Assembly: GCA_024760905.1 (NCBI GenBank)
Contig: CM045729.1
Coordinates: 59,180,580-59,244,579, forward strand
Direction of reading: 5' to 3'
Source of the DNA: Plotosus lineatus
Taxonomy: Eukaryota; Chordata; Actinopteri; Siluriformes; Plotosidae
Length of the DNA stretch: 64,000 bases
A model generated the notes under the pieces. The model had not been told where the DNA came from and made no database searches. It saw only the letters and a list, made by a program, of their open reading frames with translations. A program made the translations under genes and the position numbers. Positions 1 to 11,182 of this stretch are shown piece after piece. Numbering within the stretch: position 1 is the stretch's first letter; every line of letters starts with the position of its first letter.

Positions 1-33
1 CTCCTGACCAACTATATACACTCTTGAGCAGGG

Positions 34-120
34 TCCCCAACCTTTTCATCACTGCAGACCGGTCAACGCTTTACAATTTTACCGTGTCAAATATAATTTA
101 TTTCTGACACCTCCCCCCGG
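34..120. repeat. hAT-like terminal fragment (tentative)
   Basis: The string 'cagggtccccaacc' followed shortly by 'ctgcagaccggtca' resembles the outer end of non-autonomous hAT elements, whose ends often read CAGGGGTCCCCAACC. Only one end is visible and the segment runs into a (TAA)n tract, so neither a partner end nor an 8-bp target duplication can be shown. Confidence 0.25.
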
Positions 121-121
121 T

Positions 122-122
<1 letters not shown>

Positions 123-177
<55 letters not shown>
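123..177. repeat. (TAA)n microsatellite
   Basis: About 18 uninterrupted ATA/TAA units are read directly from the sequence. Confidence 0.95.
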
Positions 178-269
178 GCACTCCATTAATGTTTTATTTT
201 TCAACAGCTGAAGTAAAGTTGGTTAGGAAGTAGACCTTGAACTTTTCTTAAAAAAAAAAAAAAAAGACA

Positions 270-570
270 CATCCATCTGATTTGCATGTTTGATTTGGCA
301 TAGGTTTTTACGTCGGATGCCCTTCCTGACATAACCCTTTAGCAAGGGGCAGAAACACGCTAATGGCTATGCAGCCTACTCTTTACAAAAAGTCAGCAAT
401 GGTTCTTTTACATGCCTCTCACCATAGACAGTGAGAGACATGTCTGTCCTTTGATAACGCAGTTAGCTGCATTGGGGAGACAGTGACAACTTTGTGGTTA
501 GTGAAACTGGAAACCCCAACCTTAGGATCAGCGATCCAGTACCCTTTACCACCAGGCTACCACTGCCTTA
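270..570 (-). mobile_element. tRNA-derived SINE, head A, RTE-leader body
   Basis: On the minus strand the copy begins with a tRNA-like head near 570 (diverged A and B boxes), continues through the body with 'aaagaaccattgctgact', and ends in the segment 'aagggcatccgacgtaaaaa' that this SINE shares with the 5' leader of the local RTE element. The RTE 3' tail seen in other copies is missing here. A poly(A)-like run (about 249-265) lies beyond the 3' end. The tRNA-like part is retroposon sequence, not a working tRNA gene. Confidence 0.75.
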
Positions 571-599
571 CCCAATCTGTACACATGTGTTTAGAGAAG

Positions 600-1690
600 A
601 CTTTTGACAGTGTCACGGGCTATCTCGTGAAGTGTGCTCTGGGTGTATGATGTACCGGACATGTTGCTATGGGCCATTCGGTTTCTGTCTCACTGGGCCC
701 AGAGTTTGGTCTGCATTGATAACAACAGGTCAAATTCATTTCTGGTGAGAGCTGGAGTCCACCAAGACTGTTTTTTGTCAACAAATCTGTTCATAATTTT
801 TTATGGACAGAATTTCTAGGCACGGCTGAGGCATTGAAGGGTTCTGGTTTGGTGGCGATTGGATTGTGTCTCTTCTCTTTTGTGGATGATATTGTCATTT
901 TTGCTTCATCAATCCACAACTTCCAGCTCTCATTGGAGCGATTAGCAGCCAAGTGCTAAGCAGCCAGGTAGAGAATCAGCACCTCCAAGTCTGAGGCTAT
1001 GGTTCGCACCACAAAAGGATCAAAAGCACTGTCTGGAATGAGGTCCTGCCCCAAGTGGAGGAGTTCAAGTATCTCAGGGTCTTGTTCACGGGTGAGGGAA
1101 GGATGGAGTGGTAGATTGACAGACAGCTTACTGCAGCTTCTGCTGTGAAACAAACTTTGTACCAGTTTGTTGTGGTGAAGAGGGAGCTGAGCTGCAAAGC
1201 AAAGTTCTCAGTTTACCTGTTGATCTACATTCCAATCCTCACCTATGGTCACAAGATTTGGGTAGTGACCAAAAAGGACAAGCTCACAGATACAAGCGGC
1301 TGAAATGAGCTTCCATCTTTGGGTGGTGACGCTCTCCCGTGGAGATAGGGTAAGAAGCTCAGCCATTTGGGAAGAGCTTGGAGTAGAACAGCTGCTCCTC
1401 CATATTGAGAGGAGCCAGTCGAGGTGGCTCAGGCATCTGGTTAGATTGCTTCCAAAATGCCACCCTGGTGTGGTGTTTCGGGAATGTCCGACTGGGAAGA
1501 GACCCTGGGGTCAACCTAGAAGTTGCTGGAAAGATTATGTCTCTCAGCTGACCTGGGAATGCCTCAGGGTGTCCCCCCGGAAGAGTTGGAGGAAGAGTGA
1601 CTGGTGAGAGGAACGTTTGGACCTCATTGCTTAGGCTGCTGACCCTGGATTAAGTGGAGGAAGATGATGATTAAGAAGATGATGAGATAT
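600..1690 (+). mobile_element. 5'-truncated LINE, reverse transcriptase half (family P)
   Basis: In shifting plus-strand frames one can read reverse-transcriptase palm and thumb sequence: a 'FVDDIVIFASS' active-site block near 880-910 (FADD normally), 'STSKSEAMV' near 985-1005, 'LPQVEEFKYL' near 1045-1075, 'LTYGH' near 1240, and the C-terminal 'RPWGQPR' block near 1500. The longest open stretch is 1305-1607. Several stops and frameshifts make it a dead copy. The 3' end shows 'ctggattaagtggaggaagatgatg', shared with the copy at 20.8 kb. The family is a non-LTR element of broad L2/CR1/Jockey appearance; I do not assign a clade. Confidence 0.75.
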
Positions 1691-1785
1691 AGACAGATGG
1701 CATCCATGCTGATAGAATGAGGATACTGTGCAACTTCTAGTAATTTACCAAATATGGCATTAATACATAGGACAGCATTAATACA

Positions 1786-2090
1786 CCAGGGCAGTGGCCT
1801 GGTGGTAAGGTGGTGGATCACTGATCCCAAAGTTGGCAGTTCAAGCCCCACTCTCAACGGGTTGTCACTGTTTTCCCACTGCAGCTAATTGGGTTATCAA
1901 AGGCGGCCATGTAAAATAACCATTGCTGACTTTTGTAAAGAGTAGGTTGCATAGTCGTCAGCTTGTTTCTGCCATGTGATGCCCTGGAAAGCTTTCCAGG
2001 GTGTACTCTGCCCTCACCCAGAGTCAGGTGAGATGGGCACCAGCCTTCCCTCGACCCGAATTAGGATTAAGTTTTTCAGAAAATGAATGA
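1786..2090 (+). mobile_element. tRNA-derived SINE, head A with tail II
   Basis: The copy starts with 'gggcagtggcctggtggtaa' (A box) and 'agttcaagcccc' (B box), has the usual head A body, then switches to a different 3' module ending 'attaggattaag...cagaaaatgaatga'. It is flanked by an 11-bp direct repeat 'gcattaataca' at 1775-1785 and 2091-2101, which I read as its target duplication. The 3' module (tail II) is also found at 36.1, 38.6, 50.7 and 62.6 kb and on the V-SINE-like copies. Confidence 0.75.
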
Positions 2091-2101
2091 GCATTAATAC
2101 A

Positions 2102-2579
2102 TTTTCAATATATCATTTGAACTGTATTGTAAATAATGTATGATAGATTTATTAACAAAACATGATTCACTGCATAGTTGGCATATGGAGTGTCAGAGCA
2201 GTGCAAAACGAATATGATTTATGGATAATTTTAACAATTGTATTTCATGGTAAACTGTGATTTGGGGACAGGAAGGTAATGCTGTAGTGTCAGTGCTCTA
2301 GTTAGTTTTAATTGTTCTTTTAATCATCTTAAAATTAATATTAGATTGACGTGTAAGACACTTTGTTCAATAAACAAATAAATTGTATAATTACTTTTCA
2401 TACATGTTTATGCATATACTTTTTTGTTGACAATAATGGCTCCCATTCAGTGGAAAGACCCATATAGAATATGTTATGTGGAGGACGTATGTATACATTT
2501 GAACCTCAGAAGCTCATATTGTCAGCTTTCGGCACTTTTTTTTTTAATTGAAAGATGTTCCGCTGATGTTTCTCTTGCA
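2102..2579. other. AT-rich stretch, nothing recognised
   Basis: AT-rich sequence with a short poly(T) near 2537-2548. No convincing coding, RNA or repeat signature was seen. Confidence 0.5.
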
Positions 2580-2905
2580 TGCTGTTTGAGTAATTCCTTT
2601 GTGGACTTGCTAGTATACTTCTGATTATTATCCTGTTGAAGGGTCCACTTCAGGCTCAACTTTCATACAGATGAACTCACATTATTTTATAGCACCCATT
2701 AAAATGATGCAAAAATCATAGTTGAATCCATGACTGCAAGCTGCTCAGAAAAAGAACCCCAATCTATTTTCCCTGCCATGATTCACAGTTGGGATTAGGT
2801 TTTTATTCTGTTCAAATGTGTACTGTGACTGTGAAAAATAACTATTTTAGCATTGATCGTTATGTCCTTTATTCCAAAAGGTGCCACCTTTGTCAATATA
2901 TTTAT
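2580..2905 (-). pseudogene. decayed Tc1-type transposase remnant
   Basis: On the plus strand the blocks 'cctgttgaagggtccactt', 'gaatccatgactgcaagctg' and 'atgattcacagttgggatta' resemble the antisense of fish Tc1 transposase genes in the usual order. No terminal repeats and no open frame remain, so only the middle of a very old element is left. The identification rests on remembered similarity to the family and would need an alignment. Confidence 0.5.
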
Positions 2906-3188
2906 TGAAAAACTGTAATTATCTGATGTTCTATTTGAAAAACAAAGGCTTTTACCTGGGACCCCTTCCATGCAGTTCAAATCAGCCCAATCTGGTATAT
3001 ACTGGCAAAGTTGTGTTCTACACAGCAATTGACAGCCATTCTCATATTCACCATCTATCTGTGGAGCCTTTCCTTGAAGAAAAAAAATAACCTGGGTAAA
3101 GTTTGCAGACTCCTACAACCAGTATGCTAAAAGCACACAGGGAAATGTATTGTGGTCAAATGAGACATTTTTGTAGATCATATTTGCA

Positions 3189-3532
3189 TTCATTAATTCA
3201 TTTTCTGAATTGCTTAAGACTAATTAGGATCATGGGGAGGGTGGTGACCATCTGGGTGAGGGAGGGGTACACCGTGGACAGCACATTAGGCCATCGCTGG
3301 GCCAACACTCACACAACCATTCATACTCACACTCACACCTAGGGGTAATTTGGAACAGCCAATTAATCTACTGTGCATGTTTTGCGACTGTGGGAGGAAA
3401 CCGGAATACATACCTGGAGGAAACCCATGCAAGCACAAGGAGAACATGAAAAGCCCATGCAGAAATGCCCAAGCTGGGAATTGAACCCAGGATCTTCTTG
3501 CTGTGAAGTGGACATGCTAACCACTGTGAAAC
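3189..3532 (-). mobile_element. V-SINE-like tRNA SINE (head B) with tail II
   Basis: Minus-strand copy. The tRNA-like head lies at about 3480-3530 (antisense 'ggaattgaacccagg' is the B box region), then comes the central block with 'gtgggaggaaaccgg', and the 3' module near 3190-3300 is 'cctaattag...' tail II ending in 'aatgaattaatg'. The head and body resemble fish V-SINE/DANA-type elements. Confidence 0.65.
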
Positions 3533-3707
3533 CTTGTATTACTTTTTATATTTTATTTTCACATATTTCTTTCTTTCTTTTTTTTTTTTTTTTACATTTT
3601 TGCATAGTTACTTAATTTTAATTATTACAGAGGCATGTGGCATGAACTCCACATACTCTAAACATAATTTATCAATGTGGAGGGTTTTTTCTTCCAAACC
3701 TACAGAT

Positions 3708-4884
3708 CTTCTTCTTCTTCTTCTTCTTCTTTTACTTTCGGCTGCTCCCTTCAGGGGTCGCCACAGCAAATCATCCGCCTCCACCTCACCCTGTCCTCTG
3801 CATCTTCTTTTCTGACTCCAACGACCTTCATGTCTTCCTTCACCACATCCATAAATCTCTTCTTTGGTCTTCCTCGAGGCCTTCTGCCTGGTAGTTCAAA
3901 CCTCAGCATCCTACTGCCAATATACTCACTATCCCTCCTCTGTACATGTCCAAACCATCTCAATCTAGCCTCTCTGACTTTGTCTCCAAAACATTTTACG
4001 TGGGCTGTCCCTCTGATATACTCATTTCTGATCCTATCCATCCTCGTTACTCCCGGAGAGAACCTCAACATTTTCATCTCCGCTACCTCCAGCTCTGCCT
4101 CCTGCCTTTTCCTCAGCGCCACTGTTTCTAAGCCATACAACATCGCTGGCCTCACCACCGTCTTGTACACTTTTCCCTTCATTCTTGCTGACACTCTCCT
4201 ATCGCACATCACACCGGACACTTTTCTCTAACCATTCCAGCCTGCCTGCACACGCTTCTTCACCTCTTTTCCACACTCTCCATTGCTCTGGATTGTTGAG
4301 CCTAAGTACTTAAAATCCTCCACCTTCGTTATCTCTGCTCCCTGTAACATCACCGTTCCTCCTGGGTCCTTCTCATTTACACACATGTATTCTGATTTTC
4401 TGAGGCTAACCTTCATTCCTCTCCTTTCCAGGGCATACCTCCACCTCTCTAGATTTTCTTGCACTTGTTCTCTGCTCTCACTACAGATCACAATGTCATC
4501 TGCAAACATCATAGTCCATGGAGATTCTTGTCTCACCTCGTCTGTCAGCCTGTCCATCACCATAGCAAACAAGAAGGGGCTCAGAGCTGACCCTTGATGC
4601 AGTCCCACCTCCACCTTGAATTCGTTGGTCACACCGACAGCACACCTCACCACTGTCTTACATCTCTCATACATGTCCTGCACCACTCTAACATACTTCT
4701 CTGCCACTCCAGACTTCCTCATGCAATACCACAGTTCTTCTCTTGGCACCCTGTCATATGCTTTTTCCAGATCCACAAAGGCACAATGTAGCTCCCTCTG
4801 ACCTTCTCTGTACTTCTCTATTAACATCCTCAAAGCAAACATTGCATCTGTGGTGCTCTTTCTTGGCATGAAACCAAACTGTTG
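3708..4884 (-). mobile_element. RTE-type LINE copy R1, 5'-truncated
   Basis: Minus-strand RTE (Expander-like) element keeping only the 3' part: reverse transcriptase to 3' end, with the characteristic 'ggggtcgccacag' and (TTC)n tail on the plus strand at 3708-3733. It is bounded by a perfect 18-bp direct repeat 'tcttccaaacctacagat' at 3690-3707 and 4885-4902, a clear target-site duplication. The 5' truncation falls within the 'QQFGFMPRK' region, as expected for incomplete reverse transcription. Confidence 0.92.
3751..4884 (-). pseudogene. RTE reverse transcriptase, 3' part, one stop
   Basis: Minus-strand reading frame for the C-terminal reverse-transcriptase region. The 'AFVDLEKAYDRVP' block and the catalytic 'MFADDIVI' block are present, followed by 'KYLGSTI', 'RLRWFGHVQRRD' and the RGRPKKR basic C-terminus, ending at the 'CCGDP' stop common to all copies. 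The frame is broken by a single TAG at 4228-4230 where other copies have TGG (W). Everything upstream of the palm is absent because of the 5' truncation. Confidence 0.88.
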
Positions 4885-4902
4885 TCTTCCAAACCTACAG
4901 AT

Positions 4903-5299
4903 GATGTGCAGAAACAAAAATCTTGTTTAAAGCAGGACAATGATGAAGCCACCTGTTCTAAGGGACCGTGACATACAGTGAGTGTCTGTCATTTTGATTC
5001 AAACACTATCCTCTGATATTTTTTCAAACCACCAAGCAGTAGATTTTTTTTTCTATCTATGTTATATTTTTTCACTTTTCTTAATTTGGTTATCTAGTTA
5101 TCAACTAACAGGAAGGATGTTTTTTTTCTCAGTAGCACATATCACTACCATTAGGAAAAATATATTTTATTTGATGATATTGACAGTTACCATATCCATA
5201 AATTATAGATTTTTTTCCTCTTATTGATGAAACACCAAATATTTGCTTGGGTTGGTAGTAGGCCTCTTTGGGTCATTTCTGGGCATGAGATGTACCCTG
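4903..5299. other. AT-rich stretch, nothing recognised
   Basis: T-rich sequence between the R1 target duplication and the LINE 3' end near 5300. No feature is supported. Confidence 0.5.
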
Positions 5300-7084
5300 G
5301 TTAATCACTTTTTTTGTGCAGTATCAACTGTGGTTGGCAAGGCTGATGTGTGAGTAGAAGTCTCTGTTGCACTTTTCACAAGGATAGATGGTTGCTTGAC
5401 TGTTTGATTCATGGTGGGTTTTGCTATGAGCTCTTGTCTCATCAAACCATCTGAGGATTTTTGCATCTCCAATGGTGGTGTAGCGTGTTCCTTCACAATG
5501 TTCATTGAACCGTGATCTCCTCCCAATGAGCACTGTCGATGTTGACACTTTTCATGTCATGCCTGCTGACATCTTTGAAGCGCAGTTGAGGATGTCCAGC
5601 TGTTCTGTTTCCGGTGACCAGGTCACCATACAGGATGTTTTTGTGTATGCATCCATTTTTCATTTGGTGGACATGTCCAATCTAGTATAGTCTTCCTTGC
5701 CAAAGCATGGTGTATAAGGTTGGTAACTCTGCACTGGATAGGACCCCTGTGTTGGGAATTTTGTAATTCAAGTATATCTTCAATATATATCTAAGGCAGG
5801 GCAGGTGGAACCATCTTCTCTCTTGTCTGGTATAGGTTAAGCAGGACTCAGTAACATTCAGTAGCATGCTGATGACACATGCACTATATACTGCCACCTT
5901 TGTCTGGGCTATCAGTTTTTCATTCTCCCATACACGTATGGTGAACGAGTGATGTTGCAGCTTTAATAATGCATTTGTTTATTTCTGTATCCAATGAGAG
6001 GATGCCATTGATACTTGATCCGAGGTATCACGTACAGCCTCTAATTGGTAGTTGTCAATGCAAATCAGGTTGGTCATCATCTTGGCCAACACATTGTTTT
6101 TTTGTTTTATTTTTTTTGTTTGTTTTTTTTTTGTTTTTTTTTTTTTGCTTTCATTTTTGTTTTGTTTTGTTTTGTTTGTTTTGGTTTTTGGGTTTTTTCA
6201 AAGCTTGTTAAGCCAAAGTCTTTGCAGGCCTAAGAAAAGCGTTCTAGCAGGTAATGAAGATGTTCGTCTGTGTGTGTGTGTCAACTGCAGCATTAAACAG
6301 CATGTCTCTTATGAGTGTTTCACCTACTTTGTTCTTGGCTCTGAGGCAGGAAAGGTTGAAGAATTTTTCATCCATCATATTGGCAGGTATATTCCCTTAG
6401 TTGAGGATTCGAAGTCATGTTTGAGAACCAGTGAAAAAAAAATTCCAAGGAGGGTGGGAGCTAGGACACAGCCTTGCTTCACTCCATTCTGTATGCTGAA
6501 AGCATCAAGTGTGCAGATATCATACTGGACTGTGCTTTTCATGTCCTAGAGGAATGACATGATCAGGCTGTGCAGTTTTGGAGGGCAACCAGTTTTTGGC
6601 AGGATCTTGAACAAGCCATTTCAACTAACCAGGTGAAATGCTTTGTTGAGATCACTCAAGGCCAGGTAAAGGGGTTTGAATTGCTCCCTGCATTTCTTCT
6701 GTAGCTAATGAACAATGCCCACAACTGATTGTTTGGCACTGAATCCACATTGTGATTTAAGGTAGATCCATACTGCGAGCACTTGAAGTTAATCCAAAAT
6801 AGCTTATGCAAAAAGATACTTCTGTTATTGTTAGTCACCTTTGCTTTTGTAGAGTGTGATCATGTTGGTGTCTCTTGTCTCTTGTGGTACAGCTCCCTCT
6901 TTCCAGCAATAGATAAGATGTTCATGCAGAGGTTGTAAGAGGAATGTTTTGCAGCTCTTTATCAATTCCAGGGGAATTACATCAATGGCAGAGACTTTTT
7001 CTAATTGTTAGGCTGTCTATGGCTTTATTTAGCTTGTCAAGTGCTGGCTCAGTGTTTAGTTGTTCAATATTTGGCAGTGTCTCT
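5300..7084 (-). mobile_element. zinc-finger LINE Z2, 3' half (split element)
   Basis: Minus strand, decayed. Near 5324-5420 it encodes a terminal C2H2-like motif 'CEKCNRDFYSHISLANH'. Near 6500 'GVKQGCVLAPTLL' and near 6640-6660 'LSDLNKAFHLVS' are reverse-transcriptase blocks. Near 6830 'NNNRSIFLHKLF' corresponds to the NYRGISLL region. It continues across the inserted element at 7085-11182 into the 5' half at 11183-13080. Many stops are present. The finger is a LINE C-terminal motif, not a host zinc-finger gene. Confidence 0.75.
6095..6205. repeat. T-rich (TTTTG)n-like low-complexity tract
   Basis: Long run of T with scattered G and the pattern 'ttttgttttgttttg'. It interrupts the LINE coding remnant and produces a spurious poly-Phe frame. 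Confidence 0.85.
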
Positions 7085-7995
7085 GTCTCTGTCTTTGGCA
7101 GGGTGTGTCTGAATGGTCTATTGATGTGCAAAGAGCTAGCTCTGCATGGAGTGAAAGGGAACTAGTGTGCGAAAGCCTTCCTTGCTTGTACATGGCAATT
7201 GCAATGCTGCCAATCAGCCTCTCATAGACAAGCCCGATGCAGTTCCTCCCTGTGGTGACACACAGAAACTGGTACCTTGCAGCCCCAGGCTAAATTACGA
7301 GGACTCGGAAGTGTGTGGCACACCCTGGTGCCCATGAACAGACCCCCTGCTACTGGGCAAATAGCCCCTGTGCTCCCAGGGTTGGTCTTCTGGTCAGAAG
7401 CTAAGGGTGAGGTATCCCTGACAGAAACCTCTTTGTACTGCTCACCACAAACAAGTCTACTCTGACAGACTGGGCGGATGAAATCATCAATAATCACTCG
7501 ATTCAACAATCAGGAAGAGAGAGTAGCAAGGCACTGTAGAGTGCTTAGAGCGTGGCAGAGCACAAGTGAAGGGCACAGTCATCTACTGCAGACAATGTTG
7601 TCCCCAGACGTAATGACTTTTCGTGCCACTGGATCAAGACCTTGGAGGCCAAGAGAGTGGGATTGTCAAAGTGCAACAGCTCTTTCACTGAAATAACCTC
7701 ACTCTACAGTGATGGGGAACTGGCGAAGCAACAGGTGGAGATGACCACTGGTAGTTGTAGTCATGAACCTGCATGTAGGTGGCTTTGGACATTGGTCTTT
7801 CTTCTTTGAACCCAGGGCAGCAAAGAAGTCCAGCAACATCTATAGTGACTGAGAAGCCCTATTTATGACAGCACTGCTCACCCAAGTATGGGAAGGGCCT
7901 AGAAAAGGTGGCCTAAAAATTGCCTGCCCTACCAAGTCTGGCCAGCCCGCCACAGCTGGCAGATCATCCCCAAAGTGGTTGAAACACTAAACATT

Positions 7996-8652
7996 GAAAA
8001 AAAGCTCATACAAGGGGCATGGAACATCCATACCTTAATGGACAGAGACAAAGTTGACAGACCACAAAGAAGAACAGTCCACATTGTCAAGTAATTGTCT
8101 CACTACAACATAGACATAACTGCTCTTAGTGAGACAAGACTAGCGGACAAAGGATCTCTTGTTGAACCATCTGATGGCTACACTTTCTTTTGGAAAGGCA
8201 AACCAGAAAAGAAAGACAGGATCCTGAAACAGCTCCCAGACCTTCCAGTTGGTGTTGCCAAAAGACTAATAAAACTTTACTTGCCACTTGACCAAAAACG
8301 ACATCTCACAATCATCAGTGCCTATGCACCAATGCTGACTGAGCTATCATAGAACAGTTCTCTGCTGACCTTGATTCCCTTCTGAGCTCTGTGTCTTCCA
8401 GCGATAAACTCATACTGCTCGGTGACTTTAATGCCCGAGCAGGTTGTGACCACTATCGATGGGAAAGTGTACTTGACAGACACGGTGTGGGCAAGATGAA
8501 CAACAACGGTCTTCTTTTGCTGAGCAAATGTGCAGAGCACAATCTAGCTATCAGTAACACCACATTCAGGATGGCTGATAAGTACAAGACCTCATGGATG
8601 CGCCGATGTTCTAGACAGTGGCACCTATGTTATTCTTCGCCAGCGTGACATT
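7996..8652 (+). pseudogene. LINE Z1 endonuclease domain, broken
   Basis: Plus-strand remnant of the exonuclease-endonuclease-phosphatase domain that nicks target DNA. Readable blocks are 'GAWNIHTLMDRDKVDRPQRR' near 8020, 'IDITALSETRLAD' near 8110 (catalytic Glu block), 'TIISAYAPM' near 8310, 'LLGDFNARAG' near 8410-8440, and 'NNNGLLLLSKCAEHNLAISN' near 8500. The frame changes and stops several times (for example after 'MLTELS' at 8352). About 40 codons expected between the catalytic blocks are missing around 8220. Confidence 0.75.
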
Positions 8653-9118
8653 AAAGACATCCTAATAACATGAATAATGCTAGTTTCAGAATGTTGGATG
8701 GCTCAGGCTTGTGCACACAATCCTTCGATTGCACATAGCTCTCCACTTCTCCAGGAGGACAAAGCAAACTCGTGCAGCTTTCAACACAGCCAGACTCCAG
8801 GACCCCTCCTACCTTGGTATGTTCAAGGACAGGCTGGACCAAAAGCTGTCCACTACAGGACCACTGACTGGAGACCCAACTCACAAATGGGAAACACTCG
8901 AGTATGATACAGGAGACAGCTAAGACTGTGCTTGGCCCTAAATGCAGACATCACCAAGACTGGTTTGATCAGAACAACACTGCCATAGAGGATCTCTTGG
9001 CCAAGAAAAACAAGGCTTTCATGGAGTGGCACAACAACTCATATTCAGTGCCAAAGAAAAACTGATTCAAGTCCTTGCAGAGTGAGGCTTAGAGGGAGAT
9101 AAGGAAAATGCAGGATAA

Positions 9119-11137
9119 GTGGTGGATGGGAAAGTTGAAGAGATTCAAGGGTTTGCTGACTCAAATAACTCAAAACAGTTTTTCAGTTCCATCAAGACAG
9201 TGTTTGGTCACTCCAAATCGGGCTTCACTCCTCTGCTTTCCTCAGACGGAACAACACTGATCAAGGACAAAACTGGCAACAACAGATGGAAAAAACATTC
9301 CAGCCAACTTCTGCATCGCCCTTCTACAGTTGACCACTGTGTACTTGACCAGACAAAACAACAAGCAGAACACACTGAATTAGATGAACCACCCTCTATG
9401 GATGAAATCAAGAGAGCCATTAAACAGATGAGCTGCAGAATAGCCCCTGGCAGGGATGGCATTCCTGCAGAAGTCTACAAAGCACTAGGTGGCATAGCCC
9501 TGGAAGCCTTTTGCAGTGTGGTAGTCATCATCTGGGTAGAGGAAGAACTGCCTGCAGACTTTCACAATGCATGAATAGTTGCCCTCTTCAAGAATAAGAG
9601 ATCAAGAGCAGACTGCAGAAATTACAGGGGCATATCTCTCCTCTCCGCAGCTGGCAAAATACTGTCCCGAGTGCTACTCAACAGACTCATCCCAACCATG
9701 GCTGAAAGAAATCTCCCAGAATCACAGTGCGGCTTTTGCCCATACCACAGCACTGTACAGTAGACATGATTTTTGCCTTCAGACAGGTCCAGGAAAAGTG
9801 TATAGAACAGAACATGAACCTGTACTTGGTATTTATAGACCTTTCCAAAGCATTTGACACAGTCAACAGAGAAGCTCTCTGGAGTATTCTCAGAAAGCTT
9901 GGCTACCCTCCAAAATTCACTGCATTCGTCAAACTGTTCCACCAGGATATGACGGAATAAATACTCTCAAATGGCGAACCATCATACGGCATTGAAATCT
10001 CCAATGGAGTAAATCAAGGTTGTGTCCTGGCTCCTTTGCTGTTCAATCTCTTATTTACTCAAGTACTCAAACATGCTATCAGTGACCTTGACCTTGGAGT
10101 GTACATCAGATACCGGCTTGATGGGTCAGTGTTCGATCTGAGGCACCTAAATGCAAAAACAAAAGACACTTCACAGGTTACTATTGGAGGCCCTATTTGC
10201 TGATGACTGTACTCTCATGGCCCATGAAGAGAACCACCTGCAAACCATAATTTTCAAATTTTCTGAACCAGCCAAGCTATTTGGACTCACAATTAGTCTT
10301 GGAAAAACTGTAGTACTCATACAGGCAACGCAAAATATGACCATCCAGCCACCATGCATCACTATTGATGGCGCACAGTTGAAAAATGTCCAGACATTAG
10401 AGTACTTGGGCAGCACTATCTCCAGTGATGGTTCTCTTGATGGAGAAATTTCAGCCAGAATCCATAAAGCTAGTCAGGCACTAAGCAGACTTCACACTGA
10501 AGTCTTGAAGCACAAAAGCATTCGTCTCACCACAAAACTCAAGGTCTACAATGCTGTGGTCATAATGTCCTTATTGTATTTTTGCGAGACATGGACTGTG
10601 TACCGAAGACACATCAAAAAGCTTGAGCAGTTTCACCAATGCTCCCTCCACTCCATCATGAAGATACGGTGGCAGGACGGTGTCACAAACCAGGAGGTAT
10701 TAGACAGAGTAAACAACACCAGCATTGAAGCCAAGCTCATCAAAACCCAACTTCAGTGGACTGGATATGTCATCAGGATGGAGAAGTCCAGAATCTCACG
10801 TCAACTCTTCTATGGAGAACTGGTTAAAGGAAACCGCAACCAAGGTCGACCAAAGAAGGAATACAAGGACAACCTCAAGGCAAACCTCAAATGGGTAGAT
10901 ATCAAGCCTGGCCAACTAGAGCTGACAGCTAACAACAGACAGCTCTGGGGCTCCTTGACCCAACCCACAGCTGTAGCATTTGAGGATGACCACCGCTTGC
11001 GCCTTGAAGCAGCCCGCCAATGGAGACACCGAATGTCGTCTACGGTCATCTCGACAACAAGCGTGCCTCGCCCAACATGCAACAGAGTGTGCGCTTCGGC
11101 CTTTGGACTCCGAAGTCACATGCGTACTCACCGATGA
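9119..11137 (+). pseudogene. LINE Z1 reverse transcriptase with C2H2-like end
   Basis: The reverse transcriptase reads nearly continuously in three segments, 9119-9574, 9727-9960 and 10151-11137. Seen in order: 'APGRDGIPAEVYKAL', 'NYRGISLLS' near 9620, 'LVFIDLSKAFDTVNRE' near 9830, 'NGVNQGCVLAPLLFN' near 10010-10050, the catalytic 'ALFADDCTLMA' near 10195-10220, 'LEYLGSTISSDGS', 'LLYFCETWTVY', and a terminal 'CNRVCASAFGLRSHMRTHR'. Breaks are a TGA after 'DFHNA' (9572-9574), a TAA after 'QDMTE' (9958-9960) and frameshifts near 9580-9730 and near 10190. The last 328 codons are intact, so the copy is not ancient. Confidence 0.85.
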
Positions 11138-11182
11138 GAGCACAACCAATCGTGTTTCTCGATTCGAGAGACAACCAAGAAG

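Larger units (their letters stand above)
7085..11182 (+). mobile_element. full-length zinc-finger LINE Z1 inserted in Z2
   Basis: About 4.1 kb plus-strand non-LTR element: a leader of roughly 0.9 kb, an apurinic-type endonuclease region (about 7996-8650), a linker, reverse transcriptase (about 9119-10950), a C2H2-like motif (about 11070-11137) and a short 3' UTR. The 16-bp string 'atttggcagtgtctct' occurs at 7069-7084 and 11183-11198 and flanks it exactly. Joining the outer sequence restores continuity of the antisense LINE Z2. It is therefore a LINE that jumped into an older LINE in the opposite orientation. Confidence 0.85.

Noticed and set aside
5324..5548. Host C2H2 zinc-finger gene
   Set aside because: The single finger follows decayed reverse-transcriptase sequence on the same strand, as at the C-terminus of the LINE at 11.1 kb.
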